64,000 nucleotides of DNA from assembly GCF_014205215.1 (NCBI RefSeq), contig NZ_JACHNC010000001.1, positions 2,733,001 through 2,797,000 of the forward strand, in the 5' to 3' direction. Positions 63,753 through 64,000 of this stretch are shown here, piece by piece. Below the pieces are notes generated by a model, which worked only from the letters and a program-made list of their open reading frames with translations, searched no databases and had not been told where the DNA came from. Position 1 is the stretch's first letter. Each line of letters begins with the position of its first letter. This stretch comes from Actinoplanes lobatus (GTDB lineage Bacteria > Actinomycetota > Actinomycetes > Mycobacteriales > Micromonosporaceae). A program made the translations under genes and the position numbers.

Positions 63753-64000
63753 TCAGGCGTCCGAGGCGGTGCGGGTGGTGCGGCGACGGCGCCGCCGGGG
63801 AGCGTCGGCCTCGTCCGGTGAGTCCGCGGCGGTGGGCTCGGACGCCGGAGCGGAATCGGACGCCGGAGCCGAGTCGGGCGCCGGAGCGGAGTCGGGCGCC
63901 GGAGCGGAGTCGGGCGCCGGAGCCGAGTCGGACGCCGGAGCGTCGCCCTCGGAGAAGACCAGTGAGGTGGCGGTCGTCCGGCGACGACGGGTCCGGGCAC
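63753..64000 (-). CDS. 3' end of an Arg-rich, Ala/Pro/Asp-repeat protein; start outside window
   Basis: The last ~82 residues are visible, in frame to the edge. RTRRRRTTATSLVFSEGDAP is followed by several S-A-P-A-P/S-D units, then EADAPRRRRRRTTRTASDA and stop. The repeat is encoded by 18-base near-identical blocks. Arg-rich TTR/RRR tails with acidic Ala/Pro linkers are common in actinomycete RNA-binding proteins such as RNase E/G-type enzymes or rho, but nothing here decides which. The domain upstream is not visible. Confidence 0.5.
   Translation of the reverse strand, partial: ARTRRRRTTATSLVFSEGDAPASDSAPAPDSAPAPDSAPAPDSAPASDSAPASEPTAADSPDEADAPRRRRRRTTRTASDA

Overview
The window is about 64 kb of very GC-rich, gene-dense chromosome from a filamentous actinomycete. 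The best fit is the Micromonosporaceae, Actinoplanes-like. This rests on GTG and TTG starts, strong GGAGG-type ribosome sites, an orphan DUF397 gene, DUF3040, DUF3500, actinobacterial Rpf under a c-di-AMP riboswitch, and NB-ARC/TPR proteins. The assignment is inference from gene content. I see no rRNA, insertion sequence, phage or CRISPR array. One tRNA is present, tRNA-Arg(CCT).

Region by region. 0-10 kb: secreted and surface proteins (a beta-propeller/Ig-like protein cut by the window edge, two paralogous RTX-like repeat proteins, an FG-GAP propeller), an M48-type membrane peptidase and a Gfo/Idh/MocA oxidoreductase. 9.8-12 kb: a molybdate operon (Mop-type regulator, modB, modC) with no modA next to it. 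12-16 kb: a secreted DUF3500 protein, a GNAT, a methyltransferase and an enoyl-reductase-like protein. 16-19 kb: riboswitch plus Rpf, tRNA-Arg, katG. 19.5-26 kb: a 1614-residue secreted nuclease/5'-nucleotidase fusion and a vanadium-haloperoxidase/PAP2-type secreted enzyme.

27-37 kb is the most distinctive segment: a candidate RiPP (ribosomally made, modified peptide) locus. It holds two paralogous short precursors, a radical SAM/SPASM enzyme, an HExxH peptide-modification protein, and two paralogous NB-ARC/TPR proteins that bracket it. It resembles FxSxx-COOH/cyclophane systems, but the precursors end in an F-x-N-aromatic motif with a Pro/Asp-rich tail. Next comes a class I DAHP synthase preceded by an aromatic-rich leader peptide and an intrinsic terminator, which is a classic transcription-attenuation layout not obvious from gene calling.

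38-64 kb is mostly ordinary chromosome: a two-component system, TPR and Smr proteins, an M28 membrane peptidase, a SpoIIE phosphatase/CHASE3 kinase/response regulator cassette, an inositol-phosphatase-family enzyme, SDRs, a fused-MFS spermidine-synthase-like protein, a Ser/Thr kinase, and RecQ with a C-terminal phosphoribosyltransferase-like domain and DnaA-box-like sites upstream and inside it. It ends with an AbiEii-type nucleotidyltransferase pair, a copper chaperone operon, a heme oxygenase, and the 3' end of an Arg-rich protein. A GATCTTGRACGA palindrome occurs near both ends of the window and looks like a dispersed repeat family.
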